Origin: Anopheles merus | Lineage: Eukaryota > Arthropoda > Insecta > Diptera > Culicidae | DNA: 64,000 bases | Direction: 5' to 3' | Assembly (NCBI RefSeq): GCF_017562075.2 | Contig: NC_054082.1 | Span: forward strand, 30,481,231-30,545,230 | Shown here: one piece after another, positions 11,970 through 25,254 of the stretch | How positions within the stretch are numbered: the first letter of the stretch is position 1 | Layout of the letters: every line of letters starts with the position of its first letter | Notes under the pieces: generated by a model | The model's database searches: none | What the model was told of the DNA's origin: nothing | Seen by the model: the letters and a program-made list of their open reading frames with translations, nothing else | Translations under genes and position numbers: made by a program

Positions 11970-13481
11970 CGCCTCGCAGCTCATCTCCAAAGCCGGTCAT
12001 ATCTGATGCGGATCTTTATCGTATGCGCAAGTGTGCATGAACGGGTTCGTCCAACAAGTGTGCAAGTGAGATACTGTAGCTTCTTAGCACGTGCAGAAGT
12101 GGTGCAGAGCGACGGGAATTAAGCAGTGCTCGGATAACTGTGTCACCGTGTCGGTGCAGGCCATATCTCTGCTCAGTAGCTCCAAAGTTGAAGACAGGCT
12201 CATGCTCAAAACAGGCATGTGAAACAGATCGCGAAGCAAAGTTTAGGTACACCCGTGCCCGTTGCTGCTGACCGGGTACCCGCGTCTCGGGCACTCGGGA
12301 TCGTGCCAATCGAGGCATTACGCGGAGTTTTGCATATCCATTACGGCGGTACGGCCGAGCCGCAATTAGGTTTGACACCCGGCCTCGGGTAATTGCAGCC
12401 CAAACACACGAAACCGCTCGTACGTCAGTGCCGGACGTCGACCAAGCGTCCAAGTCGTCATCGGAGGGCATCGGGGTTTTATGGCGCGCGTGACGCCGAC
12501 CCTCGGTGACGCCGAAGCCGCCGCCGCTGCCGTACCGCGCACTGGGAAACGTGTGCAACCTCACCGACCGTTCATGATCGTGCCCCGTGCAACTCGACGG
12601 TAGCTCGCCAAGCTCATTAATGTTGGGCGTCGTATTGATCGTACCGGGCCGATGATGCGAAACTGAAGAGTCTTACCCGAAACAGATAAGGAGAGGATCT
12701 CCAAAAAAGGAAGGAACATTCCGCGTTTGAGTGCTCAGTGTGCGAAAGCGAAGCGTAACGGTAGATGCGCTCAGTGCCCAATTGTAGCTTGTCTAGTGCG
12801 GACTGCATAGTGTTATTTTCGTGTGGCTTTTGACAGCAGTGACAAGCCACCGGCAAGTAACCTTCCCGCTTGAGTTGGAACCTGGTGCGTGTGTGCAGTA
12901 CGATTCTGTTAAGCTAGCTCGGCGATAGGGCGCAGTGGTGATTTTATTTTATTATTCCTATCATTTCGTTCGCTTCCACTGCTTATTGCCGCCACAACAT
13001 TCATCGGGGATTGGCGCGTACATCCAGCGCCCAAAACCCAGCGCCGCCCTTTTTACACACCGTGCTCGCCACTTCCGGTTAGTGATGATCAGTTTTGATT
13101 GAATCAGTGCGAGAGCACCCAACGCGATCTCTCGTTTGTGTGGTTGGTTTGCGTGTTGTTTCGTTTTTTTTCGGTGCGCATTAGTGTGATCGGGTTGATT
13201 ATTCCGTACGTTTGTTTGCTTTTCTGGTGTGTGTGTGTGTGAGTGTTCTTGAATGATTTTTTGTGTTACTGAACGGCTTACAATGCGCCGTTTGTGGTGA
13301 GTGATACGTTTGTGGTGTGGTTCAATTCGTGTGCGCATTAGTGCGATCGTAAAATCGCGATCATTTAGTGGAGGAAGCGAGAAAAAAAAACACCCCGTAG
13401 CTCGTTTGCTACATTAGTGTGCAGATCCTACAGCGAAAGATATAAATTCCCGGAGCATTAGAATAAACACGGTACGTCAGC
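11970..13481 (+). other. Leader-like region before first coding exon of gene B
   Basis: This region has raised GC content but no plus-strand reading frame joined to the ATG at 13482. It may be one long 5' UTR or contain a small intron: a GTGAGA donor lies near 12066 and a weak acceptor (GTGCAG) near 13425. The long minus-strand frame at 12016-12564 has arginine-rich content without family features and looks like chance. Confidence 0.3.
13174..13349 (+). repeat. Pair of 19-bp direct repeats in the leader of gene B
   Basis: GTGCGCATTAGTGTGATCG at 13174-13192 recurs as GTGCGCATTAGTGCGATCG at 13331-13349, 18 of 19 bases identical and 157 bases apart. Both lie within 310 bases upstream of the ATG at 13482. 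They could be repeated factor sites or a small local duplication. Confidence 0.7.
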
Positions 13482-13812
13482 ATGTCGGTACGCTGGGAGT
13501 CGCCTGATGTTGGCCGCCGGCGGCATTCCGGCGGCAGTGTGGATGAGTGCGAAATGTTGATGCGGCCAGATGCTGCCACCGCGGTTGGCGACGATGGCGA
13601 TCATTCGCGATCGCGGAACGGTAGTGCTAGTGGCCGGCAAGCGGAGCATGCGGATCAGATCGCTTCCGGCGGTCGCTGTCCGGTGGCACGGGTGGACGTC
13701 GAGTTGAGCGATGAAGAGGGTCCTGTGCCGGGGCGGGATGATACCGACGAGATAGTGGTATTGGATGAGGCGACCGAACGACTGCTGGGGAAATGGAATG
13801 GAAACGCCAAAG
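13482..13812 (+). CDS. Remote first coding exon of gene B (N-terminal cytoplasmic tail)
   Basis: ATG at 13482 has A at -3 and opens 110 codons plus one base, ending at a strong donor (G followed by GTAAGT at 13813). The first acceptor of gene B, TTTGCAG ending at 32171, begins with the two bases that complete the codon (G+TG = Val) and stays in frame through Lys-Met into the transporter. With this exon gene B totals 2217 coding bases, exactly 739 codons with the stop. The peptide is hydrophilic and acidic (runs such as DEIVVLDE and ELSDEE), without membrane segments, so it should be a disordered cytosolic extension. I recognise no domain. Alternatives are an independent gene whose next exon I cannot see, or one of several alternative first exons. 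The phase does not fit exon 2 of gene C. RNA evidence would decide. Confidence 0.7.
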
Positions 13813-14894
13813 GTAAGTCGATAGAGCAAATGTTAGGTTAAGTTTAAATGAAGGAGCGTAATGTGCCTTGTGTTTAAAATTTCCAAAAATGAATTGGTTC
13901 AGTCATGAAGAACAACGATCAATAATGCCTTTTCTTGAATCGTTTTTGGCGCTTCTTATAAATCTTTTTTTTTATGGTCTCAAAAGAAAATCCTTTGAAT
14001 AATATGTTCTCTGCTCCATAATCTGTTGTTAAATAGTAAATAGAATAACCAGTACCTATTGTAAATTGACCGTGTGAGATGGATTTTTCCATCCGAAGAC
14101 CGAGGTTTCGTCATTCTTGAGGTGTAATTAAGGTTGAAAAAAAAACAAACCACAAACCATGGGAGCAAACGAACTATCATCGTCAATTGATCCTAATAGA
14201 AAAGGGAGCATAGTTTGCTGTTTGCTGCGAGCTCGCCGGCGAATCACATCCATTGGCCATTGGTGGTGGTGTCGTTAATAAGATAACACAAAACATCTTG
14301 TCCACTTTTCTTATTGAGCAACGGCTGTACGCCGACGGACGGACGGACGCATCCTTGGTGGCACGTTTTTTGTTTGTTTTGTTTTAACTCCACTGCCCGG
14401 GGACAATACATCGTGCGACCCGGTCCAATCGCTGCGCGAGCAATTCGCCGTTGCCGACGGATGCAAATTACGAATAAATTGCGTTGATTAGTTTCCTGTG
14501 TTTCTAGGTTCGCACCGAACGGTATACTACCGTGGGGCGTGTAGCTCGAACGATGGTGCAAATGGTGCTGGGTGCTTCTCGCAAGAGTTTGGAGTTTGGA
14601 TGCGAGAAGCTATCATCGGCTCTGATGCAGGGTTTTAAGAAAAGTTTAGTCTAAACATTAAAGTTTAATATGGATATTGCTAGAAACGATATCACTTGCC
14701 ACGAAAGTTTGAGATTCTTTCAAAATCGGTAAACAATTTTTCGAAATTGAACTTAACTCATTCCGACATTGAGATGTTATTTATTTGTAATATATGTAAA
14801 ATTACAAATTACAAGGATAAACACCGTCCTGACAAATATCGACTATCGTAAGCAACATTAGCAAGGATGAAGTCCAGTAAGATTCGGATGAATG

Positions 14895-15114
14895 TAGTGG
14901 CGGATTAACACGAGTGGAGGCCCTAAGCGGTCACATGAATGTAGGCCTTTATGAAGTGTTGAGCGAGAAAATGTGAAGGAAATATAATTCTTCTAGAGAA
15001 GGATTGAGAAGTAAATTTACTTATGAACGGGGGATGAGTCCTCTTTTTCGGGCTCCTCGAGACCTCGGGTCCTCACGCGCCCGCTTAGTTTGCGGAGTGC
15101 TGAATCCGCACCTG
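14895..15114. mobile_element. Short non-autonomous hAT-like transposon (MITE)
   Basis: A 220-base element with imperfect terminal inverted repeats. The left end reads TAGTGGCGGATTAACAC; the reverse complement of the right end reads CAGGTGCGGATTCAGCAC. A subterminal CTAAGCGG is also inverted at both ends. Flanking 8-mers GATGAATG (14887-14894) and GATGTATG (15115-15122) match at 7 of 8 bases, fitting the 8-bp target duplication of hAT elements. GTGGCGGAT-type ends are common in hAT MITEs. There is no coding capacity. The mismatches suggest an old insertion. Confidence 0.7.
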
Positions 15115-18100
15115 GATGTATGTCTGAGTTTGACAAAGACTACTTCAAGCAGCTATTTGTTTAGATGAAAAAAAAATAAACTTCTTCTTCTTTGCCTTCT
15201 TGTAATTCGCAACAACCATATTTAGTATAGCCCTGCCATAAATCACTCATAAGCTGGGCAATTTATGCCTTGTGTAATTATCCTGAAGATAAGTTTAATA
15301 ATAACTATTTCTTCGAAAGTTCAAACCATAGGACCCGCTACTAGTTGATAGTATTTAATATCCTTAGCTTAGGAACTGACAAATGAACGAGTAAAACAGT
15401 TATAAGCGTGAAAGTAGAAAAGCAAAGTTGATTTTATAGTTATACTTATTACAAAACAAGCTAAAATATATCATTTCTTACATCATACCAGTGTTAATTC
15501 AACTCTTTAATGGATAAACATGATTTCCATTCAAATTAAACACTTCATTAGTTGCTATTCATGGTTGTTCACGGGGAATAATTGGTGGATGACAATAAAG
15601 GTAAATTAAAATGATAAAAAAATATGTTTTATAATAGAAAAAGATATTTATTCCTTTCCGATGTACCAAAAACACTTTATCTATCGTTTGATGCTGTAGC
15701 CTTCATAATTAAGCTAGTTATGTCAAAGTTATGACAAAATTCACGTAATGTAGCCTTTTGGGATAGTTCCTACTGAATGAAAAAAATAAAGCTTTTATTT
15801 GCTCTCTTACATGCTACTTCTAATCACTGTTTCAATAATGTTGTGATGAATACCATAAGATTAAAACAATACAAGAGTCAAATAAAAGTTTTGCTGAATT
15901 CCTATTTTGTTTATCACCATTTCAATTAGATGCACATTGAATACGTTACAATAACAACGGTCGCTTCGGGCAGTTTGAATAAAACCACGTTTTTGGCGAT
16001 CGGATCAAATTCAAACGCTTTACTCTCACGCGTAACAAATTGCATTTCCCCACCCGATGCAACATTCCGTGTGGCGGGCTTGCTTGCGTATTGTATCGTT
16101 TCTCACCATCGCCTGCTATTCATACGCAACAACTCTCCGCTGTGAGAGTCGGCCGTTTGTTTATCTTTTCCAAATGAGCCATCCATCAAGCAACCGTTCA
16201 GAATGCGAAAAGAATGTTAAACAAAGCGTTTGACAGTTTCGTTTTAGATACGGCGTAAGTATTCTACCTCTGCAAAACACAGCTCCTGCTACAACAAGCC
16301 AAGCGTCAGTCAGCGCGATTGTAGTAGAGTAACACAGTGGCGTTACATTGCTATGTCTGTTACGAGAACCACCTGCCACCGCGTTTGACAGATCGTTGTT
16401 GCCGACGACCGACCGATGATGACTTTGGCTCTCGCGCGCTCTCCTCATCAGCCGGTGGGAGTACAGCCGAACGGAGTCCGTCTGCTTGACGGTTTTTCCT
16501 ACCAGATCCGTACAGCATCTCTCCGACGGCCGTTTGGCGCCATACATCCTCTCGCATGCAGCTAACCCTCCCCAACCAAATGTGTGCGTTCAAGTGTGTG
16601 TGTGTGTGTCTATGTTTGTTAGTATGGCTTTATTTTTGCGCTCTTTTCGCGCACCCGACACACGACCTGCTCGGGGAAAATCGGTCCGATCGGTCTAGCA
16701 CAACACACCAGTGGTTCCAGATGCGGGCGGTAAACGCTTTTCAGTCGCAGTTCGCATTTCGGCCCCTGCTGCTGGCCTGCTCGTTCGCTGTGCTGTGCCG
16801 AGAAGTGAAGCAAACGTTCACCTGCGTCCATCTCTCCACAACACAGCAGTGTTGGTGGCCTTTCGCAGTGTTTGATCTCGTTGTGCAGCGCGCGGTACAA
16901 CGTGTTTGCGATTCCGCTACATTCAAACGGTGCGCGGGTTTCTAACGTTTTTCAATTCACGCATACACACAAGACACACACACACAGATACATACGCACC
17001 GTTACAATGCAGGTGGATTCAGGCTTTTTAGTTTGGTTCGGCGGCAGGAAGAGCTGAGAAGTTTGCCTTCTGTTCCGAGGTCACAAGCAAAAACGTGTCT
17101 GGGATTGTTTCCACCCAAACCCAAGCGGAAGTGTACGCGCGTTTTTGGCAGTGTGAAAAGTTTACGCGCGTTTCCGAACAATTCTGTTTCGCCTCGCTTC
17201 GTCCTAATTTCCCCCCTTTCAGTTTTGGTGTGTACCTGTAGTAAACGAAATTTCCGTTCCGTTTGATGAGGATCGACGGAGCTGTGCTGCATTCGCACAG
17301 GAACCCCTTCAGTTAGATGTTGTGATCTTCCGTAAAAAACCGGAAAACCGGTGACGCCATTGACTGGGTGCAAGGAAGGGCAGAGGAATATACTCGGAAC
17401 GTTTGGCAGAAACACTAGCAAAGTTCAAACGGTGTTCGCGCGTAGCGTTGTGGTGGAAAATCTAGGCGCGCTCTAGTGGGGGCTCGCCGCACGGCAAAAC
17501 ACGGCAAACCGGTTTCCATGCTGTCGCAGTACCGTGACGCTGTAACGAAAGCGCTCGAGAGAGGAGGTGGCGTTGCCAAACTGCGGGGAGAAGTAACGCA
17601 GCTTGATCGCGCGAGATTGTGAAAGAAGGGTGGTGCACAACACAGCGGCACTATCAATTTAAGAACCAATGTCCATGAACCTTCCTTCGCTGGGCAAGAA
17701 TAACAAACTTGTCATTATTACGTATGCGTGTGTGTGTGTTGTTGTGTTTGAAAGGCTAGGAAAACAAAGGTGTACCACCTCGCGTGCAAAGCGTCAACGG
17801 AAAGTGTCGAAAGTGTCCAAGAAGTTAGTGTTCAGAGCATTTTGCAAAGAAAGAAAAACAAGAAACTTTTCTTCAACCGTTGCTTACCCACACAAACTGC
17901 AAAGTTGAATGACAAAGGTTCACTTAATATCGCCCGCGTTTTGAGGCATACCTTACGCCAGCATACTTGGAAGTGATCTGTGTTAACTTTTCTCCATCCA
18001 TTTTGTATCATTTTGTAGCATGCGCGTGTGTCTGTGTATTGTGTCCACATTAAAGTGTTGCAGTAAAGTCTCCATTCAAACAAAGGAAAGGCTGATAAGC

Positions 18101-19281
18101 AAGCAGGTACTGCTTTCGGCGCAGTAAGGTAAAGCCCAAGATGCAAAAGTAGATAAATTCGTGGCGAGAATCTCATAAAAAGAACCACACAGGCACCACA
18201 AAACCTCAAGCTAGCAATACGAATAAATGTTTAAATTTGCATTAATGGTCGGTATGGGCCGAGCCACTGCTCTCGCCCCGGTTCTCAGTATCCATTTCAT
18301 TCCCACTGTGGATTGCGAATTGATTTACATTAATATTCAGCCGGAGAAGATCCGCCTCTTTTTTTTTGTTGCATTTCGAATGGGTGGTTTTTCCGTTTGT
18401 TTGTGTTGTTTTTTTTTCATTCGTATTCGCCACAGACACACATATGGCTCTGGTGGAAATGTGGCTGTAAATGTGTTGCGGATGATAGTTAGTGTCTATC
18501 AAATAAATCAAAACGTTCTGAAAAGGGTATTGCTGTGTGCTAACACCTAAGAGCCTGTTACGAACATTCAAAGAGACGAAGGGAAAAGGATGCTTTTCTG
18601 CTAGATACTGATGTTTTACAGCATTTCATTGTGTCTCCAATAGAACGCAACAAAAGCTAAAACAAAAAAGGGTGGTAAATTGAGTAACAAGTCTTATCAA
18701 TTTTTAAATACATCGCTCATTAGAGCGCAGCATGCCACATGTTTGCACGTCAAAAGAGTGGCTCGCACTAACACACATAGCACAAACAAATCGCTCGCAG
18801 CAACTGACTGACTTGACGTTGATAAGGACATCTTATTATTGTATCCTGTTAATCTGTTTTACCATTCCCTTTCAAAGCGTTTCTCTTTCCCCCTTCTTTC
18901 TCTCTCTTTATGTAAGCTATCACTCCATAAACGCACGGAAAGCATCAAAGCAACCGTGCAGAAGAAAATGCATCACTTGCTGTTGTTATCCTGTTCCCCA
19001 TCGTTACGCTTCATTTTGCTTCACAAGAATTTGTGCAAGCGCATGTACAGGTGCCCGCACACACACACACACACACGCACGCAAACAACCGGACATCTTC
19101 AAAAAGGATACATATCTAGCATTCCCTCCACGCTCACAAGGGACAGTCGAAAGGGACCTTATTTCATGGCATTTCCATTCTTCCCTTTGCTGTTGGTACG
19201 TTTTCGGTTCGCCATTAGATAAATTGTGTTCCTGAACGGAAAGCGTTTATAACGACAGCATCTCGTTACCGGTGTATGCGT

Positions 19282-19316
19282 TTGTGTGTGTATGTGTGTG
19301 TGTGTGTGTGTGTGTG
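19282..19316. repeat. TG-rich microsatellite
   Basis: A 35-base TG tract with one interruption (TATG near 19291). Simple sequence inside the first intron of gene B. Confidence 0.9.
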
Positions 19317-22300
19317 GCTTCAAACAACACCATCACGTGAAGGACAACTTCCCCCAGGGGGCGCCTGGTTTTCTTACCGGCATCCTTACCGAATAATGCT
19401 GCAACGTTTGGTGAATTTCCTGAACGATTCCAAACAGTTGCATGCTTGCGTTACTACTGCTTCCCCTTTACCACCGCGTAAATGGTGGTAAGCGATACGA
19501 GTTTGTCGTTTGCAAGTGGCAGTGGTGATCAGTGAGGGAGCAGAATTCCAACTCGCTGTCACTATCGCAAACGGACCACAGCCACCGAGCTGAGCTTGAA
19601 GTCAGTGAAGCAAATTTTGAATTTGCAACCGGTAAAGTCTGCCAGCGCGGAAGAGAAACTCGAACCGTAAGACAGTACAGTGTTCTCGTCTCAAGATAAC
19701 CGTGGTAGAGTATTGCAGCTGTTCATTTCCACATGGCTGAAGCGGGAAGCTGCGGATTTGAAGCAAATAAATGTAACTGATTTGACCTCCCCCCCACAAA
19801 ATGGATGCAAATCCGTCTCAATCCCTGACCTCGTTACAGCCGGGCACAGTTTTCCTGGTGCTTATCATTTCAGTACCTTCACTGGCACTGCATTTTCCGG
19901 TCAGTTGTTTCCCAAACAGATGTACCGTTAGTGTATTGGTGCTTTTTACCATTTCGCACTACATTCAAACGGCCCATTTTGCTATTGGTTCGGAGAATTG
20001 TAAACAACTTGCTTTTTGTTTGTAACTTTTAGGCTTTTAGATTGGTTTTTGGTTGTTCGCTGGCAATGTCATCTACCAGGCGTCTCCATTCTAAATAGGG
20101 AGAGCGAAACACAGAGCCAGAGCCATCTAAGAAATCAAACGAAAAGAACGAAACAAATCAAACGAAATTTTTATTTCAATTCACCACCACCAGCTCGCCG
20201 GATTCACCGTCGAACGCGACATATCAGTCAGACATTTGCAACTCAAGGTACCGCCTTGCTGCTTACTATAGGTTCATCAGTACCGTTTCATTCACCCTAT
20301 TTCGTCTACTGGTGTATCCATCTGCTGGGAAGCACTCGTCCTACGAATCTTAGAATGATTTATCTGTCAATCCAGACAGGCAGGCAGCGAGCCAGTCCGT
20401 CAGTCAGTTAGACCACCGTTCGCGTTAAGAATCGTTTCCTTCGTGATCCCTCTGTTTGCAATCGGTTGGTGGTGGCGGGGTTGTGAACATTCGTACGGCA
20501 CACATGTAGTCGGAAAGGAATGTAGAGGATCTACGCAGAAAAGATGGATTGAATGTCGGAAACCAATCAGAGCTGACTTCTTTCCTGATGATGATTTTTG
20601 TTTAAATTATTCTCATTTTATTCGTCCGTCTTGCAAGCATACATACATACCTCGACAGCTGCTGGCTCATTAGTTTAATATTCATTTCGCTACCGAGCCA
20701 CATCTTGCAATGCAAATGTAAATGTTGTTACATCGAGCGAAATCAAAAATTAAATGCAAATTGAGTTTACCGTATCTGCTTGGGTTAACGTTTTTCGCGG
20801 AATTACATGGCCATATGCACTCAACAGTTCGTCTCACATGTTCACATAACGTTCTATTAATAAAAAAAGAAAATCAGACAATATGTTGACTTGATGAGCT
20901 TATCATTTTGTGTGGGGAGAACAAGTTGTAACCTTGGTGCTGACAAAGAAGAAGATTCAGAACATTCGGTCGCTTCTGTCGCTCAAAAACAGCTGGCACA
21001 TATTGCGAACATTACCCTCGCCCTCGCTGCACAAACGAGACCAATCGTTAGCAGATTGATCTACTGTTGCGTCCACGAAATGAGAATTTGATGAAGATAA
21101 CGACGCGCGATGTGTGCCCGCGCGCCCTCAGCCTCCCGGAAGCGCTTTCAGCCGGAACGTTTACGACGCCGTTGGGTCGTAGTTTTGTAACCAGCGCGCC
21201 ACCGTGTACACGGCATCACGCACGTGTTAGGCAAACATATTTTTACAACATCATTTCATGTATGCTTCGTGTTGGTATGATGTGCTTTTTGGGGGCTCGT
21301 CCTCCCTTTTTGATGGGAGTGTCATCTAGCAGGCAGCGCGCGAAACAGGAAATGCACGGTGTGTGGCATGGTGTGGAAAGGTTTGCCCAAGGTCACGCAC
21401 TAAATATTAACGAACTTTACCGATACGACTCCGGTAGGTTGGAGCGACAAAAGGGTGGGCGGGATTATGTCGTATGCCAGCCCGGTGTAAGCCCTACAAC
21501 ATTTCTCAACACAGCCGCGGGTGCGCGTAATGGAGTCGCATGCTTTGCGAAATCGTGCAGCAAATTCCATCGCCACACACCGCGCCCGTTGACATTGATT
21601 CGATTGGATTCCGAGCCCGGCTGATCGAAGCTCATCTCGCATCTGATCTGATAGTGGGATTGCTTTTCAGACGATGCGGCCCGATGCCGCTTACACGGTA
21701 GAATGACGCCTTAAACGCTCCTCCGATGCTCGCTCGGGACGGCTCTGCACGTATCTGCTTGGGAAATGGTTATCGGCGTGTTATTTCCTCCGCTTTGCTC
21801 TACACATCTTTGTATCGTCAAGGGTTAGTAATAGGGGAAAGGGGACAAGGATCACATTTTGTGGTTCTAGCACCGGAAAGTAAGATAAAGAGCGATACGA
21901 AAGGACGCCAAAAACAATTTTCCTAGATTTACGTGACGATAGTTGGTCGCAGAAGAGTAGAGAATACAGCATGGAACACGGAACCATCACCACGTTCGAC
22001 GAAGTTGCTCGACGATGTTAACGGATCGGATATGAACGTATAGGGGAGTAGATGTTTTTCCTTGTAATTGACCATCAGAAATCGTTTCGATGATTTAATA
22101 TGCTTGATTGTGTGTAATCCCTTTCATTTCAACGATCTTGCAAATATCGTTGGATCTACGAAACGATAACGAAACAACGATGAATGTAAAATATGTAATG
22201 TTTCATTCACTGATTATGGTTCAGATCTGCGTAACTGAGAGCAATTGCATCACACCCATAAAGTACGAATTTAACTGGCAACTGGCGAGCAGTCTGTCAC

Positions 22301-25165
22301 TTGTGTTATGGATAATCGTTTCTCTAGAATATTAAATTACCGACATTGCTTAGCCATGTGTTTAATTACGCTCATTCTAATGTGCCCTTTGCCCCTCGCT
22401 ACACACGTTACAGCACACACACACGCACGAACAAACAGGTTTACTATTTCTTGAACAAACTACAAGCGTAATATGGTGAAACAAGTCAATTACCGTTGTT
22501 TGATAATAGCTGTCAGGCACGTGCCATCCCACTTCAACGTTTATGATCCGTACACGATGCGTTACATGCGTAACCGAACACATGTTATGACTGTTGATAC
22601 GACAGCTTACAACGCGTCATCAGGGCATATTTAAAATCAGAATCGTTTTTTTCGCGTGATTCACACCAAAGGGATGTTGTCTTTCGATTGCACGTTAGAA
22701 ATGTATTAACAAAACGCCCCAGTAAAGCGCCGTTGATAGCACATTTCGCGGCACTTCGCTAGAGCTACAGCCGATGTGTGATAATTTGCTGGAAGCAATG
22801 TTTCTAAAATTGGCTCCAAAACAATTTCAGACTAAATAGCCGATTAAGCGTGTTATCAGCTTGCTATTCATTACTCTAAACATGAACCTCATTTGCGGTA
22901 AGGTCGTCCTCTATCTTCATTAGACAGTGGCATAGTCAAGGCTATAAAAAGAGTTCACTAATGGAAACAGGAAATCGATTTACATGTTAAAAGAAACAAT
23001 CAATATGTATATAAATAAATACTTTTTCTCCAGCCCACTGAGCCGCGAGATGTGTTTTTTTCCTAAATAAATGCGATTACAGTAAAGAATGAGGTAACAA
23101 TACTACTAACGGGAAAGATGTGCCACCCAGCGACGGGTTTCATTTTCAAGGCCAATAATTTGGCCAATGATTTATCAAACTTGTACACCTCAACTGGTTC
23201 TTGATGAGGATAATTCAAAAATTCAAAATACCCTTCCGATTGAAAAACTTTTGCCCGGTCTCACCAACATTGCTTGTCAATCTCGTCACAGGTCGCCGGG
23301 AGAAAAGTTTCTGCACAAGACGTCCGGCGGTGTTCCGGTCGGCGCGACAAAAAGTACGCTGCAAAATGCTCATGAATAATCTACGATAAAATACCTATTT
23401 CGTTCGAATTTCCATAACCGTTACCCGCAGCTCTTCCTACAGTTGTGAGGTAACGGCTTTGGTCCACTTGAGAACACGGGTACGACCGTTTAACAAAAGA
23501 GGGAAGGTCGAACTTCTGGCGGGTCAAATTCAAACAAGAAAGCAGAAAGAAACCCCAATGGCATGGGAGAAAATCACTCAAACGATACACCGCTTAGGCC
23601 GCAATCGGTGGTAATAATATTCGCAACACTTGAACACCATCCATTAGTATGCAAATTTCATCTGCCAGACAGCTCAAGCCGACCGAAACAACTAAGCGCG
23701 TCTTGCTCGATTTTTTGCACTTTAAAACTGTACCAAGGCGAACATTAAACAGACGCGTCGCTGTTCGATGCCCAATGATGAATTTTGCTTTCTTCAAAAG
23801 CGTGCGCGCCGGTCTGTGTGTGTGTAGAAATTATCAAACACATCAAACCACACGAACGAGATGAACGAGAGAAATGGAGCAATCGAAAGGGGAAATAAAG
23901 GATCCTGTAACCCCGGTGCCCGGTGGTGCGCGATGATGGGTTACCGCCCGCACAGTCTCCGGACAGCTGCTGTCAATATTCAAAGTGAAAACTTCAGCAG
24001 AGAAGCAAAACATTTGCATAGTTTTGTCCTGTCCTTGAACATCCCTTCTAGGCAGGACATTCTACTTCCCTGTGTTGTTGGCGATTTGAGGTTGTCTCTG
24101 GCACGGGAAAACAGGTGCTCGGAGCGATTCGTACCCAGGCAATGCCCCGCCCGTTAGGAGTTGATTAAAAAGTTTTCTTTTGCTCTCCACTTTCCGCCTG
24201 TGTTTGGGATTGGATTGGGGCAGCAAAACCGGAGGGACAGTCGTATGATATCTGTTGATGTGGCTACGGCTCGGTGATACTGCTGGAGGTGTGTTTTCGT
24301 GCGTGTTGAGCGCTTTGCTAGGGCGAAGTGAAACAGAAAACTGTTGCATAAAAGCAACAGAAAGGCGCTAGAGTTTACTTGTTTGGGAAATTAGGCTTTA
24401 TGTGGTTTGCACAACAGCACATTCGCACGTCGTGCTACGGATAGCATACATTTATGCGTTATTTAGCGTTGTTCTTTCCTGAAACTGTATCATGCAGCAA
24501 AGGGTACATCGGGATCTGTAAAATTGTTCTACCCCTAATCCCTTAAAAATGATTTTTCCACCTTATGCACCCATATCCACCACACATCCAACAAGGTTCA
24601 ATGTGGGGGCTGTTTGGGCGCCGAGATTTGGTGGTATCAAAAACCGATAAACCTATCAACTCACCGAACCGTTTTAGGATCGTGTCCCATCCTCCCACGA
24701 GTTAGGCATGCATGTTTTTTGCTGAAATGTAATTCGATTGCCCGGAATGGCGACTGTCCGAGAGGGTCGTCCTTGCAAGAGCGTTCGACCGGCAGGATTG
24801 AGTCGTAGCAAGCAAGCAGACGATTTGACTTTGATTCGTTTGAAACGGGCAAGGGTGAGCAGAATTGAAAATAGGATTGAATCGGTAAAGCTCACCAAAC
24901 ACACACACACAGCACATTGGAATCTATTTTCAACCAAACGGCAAACAACAGTTTTATTACTCCATTTTGAGGCTGCCCTTCAACGCCCAGTACGGTGGAT
25001 GTAATAATTTATTCCCATTTCCTTTCATTTTAAAGCGTTCGGTCGCCTGCCGTCGACCCTTCTCGGGGAAGCTGTCAATTGAAATATACCCTCCTTTGGA
25101 AAGGGAGATTTGTAATGAAAAGTGTAGAGCAAGATTTAAGGATCATCGCTGCGTCTCTAAGTGCA

Positions 25166-25167
<2 letters not shown>

Positions 25168-25248
<81 letters not shown>
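25168..25248. repeat. (TG)40 microsatellite
   Basis: An uninterrupted TG tract of about 81 bases inside the first intron of gene B. Open frames across it encode only Cys-Val or Thr-His repeats and are artefacts. It can form Z-DNA and should vary in length between individuals. Confidence 0.97.

Positions 25249-25254
<6 letters not shown>

Noticed and set aside
12016..12564. 182-codon minus-strand frame
   Set aside because: It is arginine-rich without any motif and lies antisense to the leader-like region of gene B. It looks like a by-product of GC-rich sequence.
21067..21624. 185-codon plus-strand frame inside the first intron of gene B
   Set aside because: No domain, no splice partners in phase and no membrane or signal features; most likely chance.
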